A stretch of 55,345 nucleotides of DNA. Origin: Chloroflexota bacterium. Lineage in GTDB: Bacteria; Chloroflexota; UBA11872; VXOZ01. How positions within the stretch are numbered: position 1 is the first letter of the stretch; every line of letters begins with the position of its first letter. The stretch lies in assembly GCA_026710945.1 (NCBI GenBank), contig JAPOQA010000003.1:1-55345 (forward strand). Reading direction: 5' to 3'. Below, piece after piece: positions 52,527 to 55,345 of the stretch. Under the pieces are notes generated by a model that worked only from the letters and a program-made list of their open reading frames with translations, did no database searches and was not told where the DNA came from. A program made the translations under genes and the position numbers.

Positions 52527-53510
52527 ATGTCTGCCTCGAACAAAGTACGCATCTGCATGATCGGCGCGGGCAGTCTCGCCAACGTCATGCACTATCCGTC
52601 GTTGACGGAGATGGAAGACGTGGAGATTGCCGGCACGTGCGATCTCGACGCCGAGCGGCTGCAAAGTACGGCGGCCCGTTTCAACATCGCCAACACCTAC
52701 TCCGACTATCGCGAGATGCTCGACAAGGAAAAGCCGGACGGGGTCTACTGCCTCATGCCGCCCCACCATCTTTACGACATCTCGATAAACGTCCTGCAGC
52801 GCGGCCACCATCTCTTCGTGGAGAAGCCGCCGGGACTCAACGCGTTCCAGACCAGCAGCATGGCCAAGACCGCCGCCAAGTACGGTGCGCTCACTATGAC
52901 GGCCTTCAATCGCCGCTTCATCCCGCTCATGCGCGAAGTGCGGGCCCAGGTGGAAGCTCGCGGGCCGATCATCCAATTCCAGTCGGTCTTTCTCAAGCAC
53001 CAGTTCACGACGCCGGGCGACCTCCCTTACTACGGCGGCGCGACTGACATTCTCAGTTGTGACGCAGTCCACGCGGTAGACGTATGCCGCTGGCTGGGCG
53101 GGAGCGACGTAGCGGCGGTGGCCAGCGACGTGCGTGAGGTGTATGCCGATTACCCCAACGTCTTCAACGCACTCATCAAGTTCGACAACGGCTGCGCCGG
53201 TTTCCTGCAGGCAAATTGGGTTGCCGGGACGCGGCGGCACATCTTCGAGATTCACGGCAAGGGCATTACGGCCTACATCGACCCGGACGATACGGCCAGA
53301 GTCTATACGGACGGCAACGACGAGCCGGCGGTGTTGGACGTCAACACGGTCGCGGGCAGCGAGGCGCGCCACCGTGCTTATGGCTTCTTTGGCGAGAGCC
53401 GCCACTTCATCGACTGCATCAAGACCGGCCGCCAGCCTGACACTAACTTCAGTGACGCCACGAAGACCATGGAACTTGTAGACTCCATTTATCACTCGGT
53501 GCTGGAGTAA
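52527..53510 (+). CDS. Gfo/Idh/MocA family oxidoreductase
   Basis: A 327-residue NAD(P)-dependent oxidoreductase. The Rossmann motif is VRICMIGAGSLANVMH, the EKP motif appears as LFVEKPPGLNAF (Glu-Lys-Pro), and the domain end has DAVHAVDVCRWLGG with the catalytic Asp/His. The start is the ATG at 52527 with TTGGAGGA five bases upstream; the frame is open further upstream but has no support there. The divergent neighbour is a lactonase-type gene, consistent with oxidation of a sugar followed by lactone opening. Confidence 0.92.
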   Translation: MSASNKVRICMIGAGSLANVMHYPSLTEMEDVEIAGTCDLDAERLQSTAARFNIANTYSDYREMLDKEKPDGVYCLMPPHHLYDISINVLQRGHHLFVEKPPGLNAFQTSSMAKTAAKYGALTMTAFNRRFIPLMREVRAQVEARGPIIQFQSVFLKHQFTTPGDLPYYGGATDILSCDAVHAVDVCRWLGGSDVAAVASDVREVYADYPNVFNALIKFDNGCAGFLQANWVAGTRRHIFEIHGKGITAYIDPDDTARVYTDGNDEPAVLDVNTVAGSEARHRAYGFFGESRHFIDCIKTGRQPDTNFSDATKTMELVDSIYHSVLE

Positions 53511-53570
53511 CGCTTCCGAAGGGCTGCAGGTACGTCACGCCGTAGTCTAGCGATTGCGGATCGATGGGTA

Positions 53571-53718
53571 GCGCAGGTTGGCACGGGACGTGCGCGTAAC
53601 CTGTGCCGCCGGTGACACTTACCCATGATTGCAATGTTGTTGGACTACTCGCAGTCCGACACATTTGCCTTGATGTGTAGGAGCGTGGGTGCGCACGTCC
53701 CGTGCGCGCAACCTGCGC
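53571..53718. repeat. Inverted repeat flanking the promoter region of the 53784 lipoprotein gene
   Basis: GCGCAGGTTGGCACGGGACG plus TGCGC (53571-53595) is matched in inverted orientation, with about three extra bases, by GCGCACGTCCCGTGCGCGCA plus ACCTGCGC (53691-53718), about 95 bp apart. There is no gene inside. Confidence 0.75.
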
Positions 53719-53783
53719 GGTCTTGTTGTGTTGCCGGGCAACGTCCTATGCGCAACTGCCAAAACGGAGTGAAAGAGACACGC

Positions 53784-54515
53784 ATGTCCAAGAACTTCCT
53801 TAAGTGGGCGGCGGCGCTGCTGATCGTCATGTGGCTGGCGGTCGGCTGTGGAAACGGCGATGGCGCCGCTACAACCGCCTCAAGTCCGGAAGCAGCTGCC
53901 CCGGAAAAGTCCTCCGGCCAGACCACCACGTCAGAATTCAAAGCTGAGGTGTGGGCAGACAATTGGTTTGCGCTCTACGTCAACGGGGAACTGGTCGGCG
54001 AAGATTCGGTATCCATCACCACGGAGCGGTCCTTCAACGCCGAGACTATCACTTTCACCGCCGCGTATCCCCTGACCATCGCCATCGAAGCCAAGGACTT
54101 CAAGGAGACCGATTCTGGCCTCGAATACATCGGGGAACGCAACCAGCAGATGGGCGACGGCGGCATCATCGCGCAAATCACCGACCTGAGCACCGGCAAG
54201 ATTGTGGCCGTGACCAATAGCGGCTGGAAAGTGCTAGTTATCCATCGCGCTCCCCTGAACCCCGAGTGCGAGAAAGCCGCTGATCCGAACACCACATGCC
54301 GCTTTGAGAAGTCAGAAGCCCCTCCCGGCTGGACCAGCACCGACTTTGCCGCCGACCAGTGGGATTCCGCCACCGAGTGGACCGAAGCCGCCGTGCGCCC
54401 CCGGGACGGCTACAACCGGATCCAATGGGACGAATCCGCCCGCCTCATCTGGGGCAGCGACCTGGAAATAGACAACACCATCCTCCTACGCCTGACCGTG
54501 GCTGCTCCTTCATGA
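53784..54515 (+). CDS. Secreted lipoprotein, function unknown
   Basis: A 243-residue protein with leader MSKNFLKWAAALLIVMWLAV and lipobox Cys22, then an Ala/Ser/Thr-rich linker to about residue 50. The mature region has beta-sandwich-like strands, for example WADNWFALYVNGELVG and WTSTDFAADQWDSATEW. This resembles carbohydrate- or calcium-binding jelly-roll domains, but no family can be named. Two Cys residues in the middle (NPECEK, TTCRFE) may form a disulfide. The start at 53784 has GGAG at 53766; an upstream in-frame ATG (53748) lacks a leader. Confidence 0.75.
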   Translation: MSKNFLKWAAALLIVMWLAVGCGNGDGAATTASSPEAAAPEKSSGQTTTSEFKAEVWADNWFALYVNGELVGEDSVSITTERSFNAETITFTAAYPLTIAIEAKDFKETDSGLEYIGERNQQMGDGGIIAQITDLSTGKIVAVTNSGWKVLVIHRAPLNPECEKAADPNTTCRFEKSEAPPGWTSTDFAADQWDSATEWTEAAVRPRDGYNRIQWDESARLIWGSDLEIDNTILLRLTVAAPS

Positions 54516-54724
54516 CGGTCCGGCCGGTATGGCTAGGTGAATTCACAGAGAAAGTCCTCGGGTAACGATTCTTGATATCACGTCTTCTCGATAAGTTGCC
54601 TAAAGACCGGCCTAAGACTGACCGACCACTCTCATGTCTGAACCGCCCTGAGACGGATCAATTACCAAATTGGAGGACTATGCAAAGCCCAGGCTTGCAG
54701 GCGAGGAGACTCCCTCTCCTCGGA

Positions 54725-54811
54725 TGTATAGACCGGGTTGATGGGTAACACTTGTTCGGGTTGATAGGTTACACCTATAGGCATGGAGAATCTTGCAGCG
54801 GGAGGATGACC
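54725..54811. mobile_element. Probable left end of an IS481-type element
   Basis: TGTATAGACC at 54725 is a plausible TG-type end. Two near-identical 20-bp repeats, CGGGTTGATGGGTAACACTT (54734-54753) and CGGGTTGATAGGTTACACCT (54757-54776), stand 23 bp apart, as expected for transposase-binding sites, just before the transposase start. The exact boundary and target duplication cannot be seen because the right end lies outside the window. Confidence 0.55.
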
Positions 54812-55345
54812 ATGTCGTGGAAGGTGGAAACGCTTATGTCTGCCCGGGAAGAGTTTATTGCTCTGGCCAATAGTGGCGCAGTGAGTATGAGCGAATTGTG
54901 TGGCAGGTTCAACATCAGCCGCAAGACCGGCTACAAGTGGTTGCGGCGGTACGCGTCGGGGGGAGCGCAGAGCCTGCATGACCGTTCGCACCGCACGCAC
55001 ACGTGTCCGCACCGCACGCGCCCGGCGATGGAGGAACGCATCATCGCGCTGCGTCTGGCGCATCCTACGAAGGGCGCGCATGTGCTGCGCAGAATGCTGC
55101 AGAACCAGGGGGTCACCGACGTGCCGGCCAAGAGCACGATCCACGCTGTGCTCACACGCCATGGGCTCATCGACCCGGCCCAGAGCGCCAAGCATACACC
55201 CCAGATCAGGTTTGAGCATCCCCAGCCCAACGCGCTGTGGCAGATGGACTTCAAGGGACATTTCGTCATGCAGCAGAACCGCTGTCATCCCCTCACTCTC
55301 CTGGACGATCATGCCCGCTTCAACCTCGCCTTGCAAGCCTGTGCC
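54812..55345 (+). CDS. IS481-family transposase, N-terminal part (cut by window edge)
   Basis: An open frame of 178 codons to the window end. The N-terminal helix-turn-helix is in MSELCGRFNISRKTGYKWLR. A connector follows (GGAQSLHDRSHRTHTCPHRT), then the start of the DDE integrase core at WQMDFKGHF with the first catalytic Asp, and LTLLDDHARFNLALQA. This order (HTH, then rve core) is that of IS481-type transposases. GGAGG upstream of the ATG supports the start. The catalytic domain is truncated only by the edge of the window. Confidence 0.9.
   Translation, partial: MSWKVETLMSAREEFIALANSGAVSMSELCGRFNISRKTGYKWLRRYASGGAQSLHDRSHRTHTCPHRTRPAMEERIIALRLAHPTKGAHVLRRMLQNQGVTDVPAKSTIHAVLTRHGLIDPAQSAKHTPQIRFEHPQPNALWQMDFKGHFVMQQNRCHPLTLLDDHARFNLALQACA

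Noticed and set aside
52335-53495. 386-codon minus-strand frame
   Set aside because: Antisense of the Gfo/Idh/MocA gene at 52527, which has clear motifs and a good ribosome-binding site.
54662-55336. 224-codon minus-strand frame over the transposase
   Set aside because: The plus-strand transposase has helix-turn-helix and DDE core motifs; the minus frame has none.

Overview
The window is bacterial chromosomal DNA, rich in GC (roughly 58-62% by eye in the gene-dense parts) and interrupted by visibly AT-richer islands of small unknown genes. Substrate-binding lipoproteins with twin-arginine-like leaders, many phytanoyl-CoA-dioxygenase, Gfo/Idh/MocA, SDR and SMP-30 genes, a sulfatase relative, scattered peptidoglycan genes and a very high load of short dispersed repeats together suggest an environmental member of the Chloroflexota or a similar metabolically broad symbiont or marine lineage. 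That placement is an inference without any marker-gene comparison. Peptidoglycan is made: murE, murD and a mraY-type gene are all present, but they lie about 26 kb and 6 kb apart in both orientations, so there is no dcw cluster here.

Layout. 0-0.4 kb: 5' end of tuf with tRNA-Thr(GGT) upstream. 1.2-11.3 kb: two substrate-binding lipoprotein genes without permeases, a DUF1643 gene, murE, an alpha/beta hydrolase and a tandem pair of PhyH dioxygenases. 11.4-12.8 kb: AT-rich island with a DUF2188-like gene, a strong terminator and a NYN-domain nuclease-like gene. 12.8-18.9 kb: GH32 family gene, a HigBA-type toxin-antitoxin pair, a Gfo/Idh/MocA oxidoreductase plus a decayed copy of its 3' end, a half-size EamA transporter and an SDR. 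18.9-21.5 kb: a type II restriction-modification pair (NgoMIV-type nuclease plus SPPY-type amino-methyltransferase), flanked by the intact SDR and by the 3' remnant of a second SDR. 21.7-27 kb: unknown protein, CocE-type hydrolase, a class III nucleotidyl-cyclase-like gene with a small overlapping partner, rhodanese, and a DciA-like (DUF721) protein. 27.6-34.5 kb: polysaccharide deacetylase, UGT-type glycosyltransferase, murD, an AT-rich set of unknown small genes including a two-gene membrane-protein operon, and an orphan BtrH-like protein. 35-38.6 kb: pabB and a mraY with a long C-terminal extension. 38.6-39.4 kb: a repeat field with a nine-unit 24-bp tandem array. 39.4-54.5 kb: catabolic genes (TIM-barrel isomerase, a leaderless solute-binding protein, two SMP-30 lactonases, SDR, EamA transporter, sulfatase-fold enzyme, class V aminotransferase plus SRPBCC protein, Gfo/Idh/MocA) and two lipoproteins. 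54.7 kb to the end: the left end of an IS481-type element, cut by the window edge.

Functionally most genes look like uptake and oxidation of sugars, sugar acids or other carbohydrate-derived compounds (binding proteins, GH32, Gfo/Idh, SMP-30, isomerase, SDRs), mostly as single genes rather than long operons. The parts I find most unusual are the restriction-modification insertion with its SDR footprint, the cyclase-like gene with its small upstream partner, the in-register 24-bp array, and several enzymes that keep their fold signatures but lack a canonical catalytic residue (the sulfatase-like and GH32 proteins, and the MurE specificity motif). No CRISPR array, prophage or complete ABC transporter is visible.
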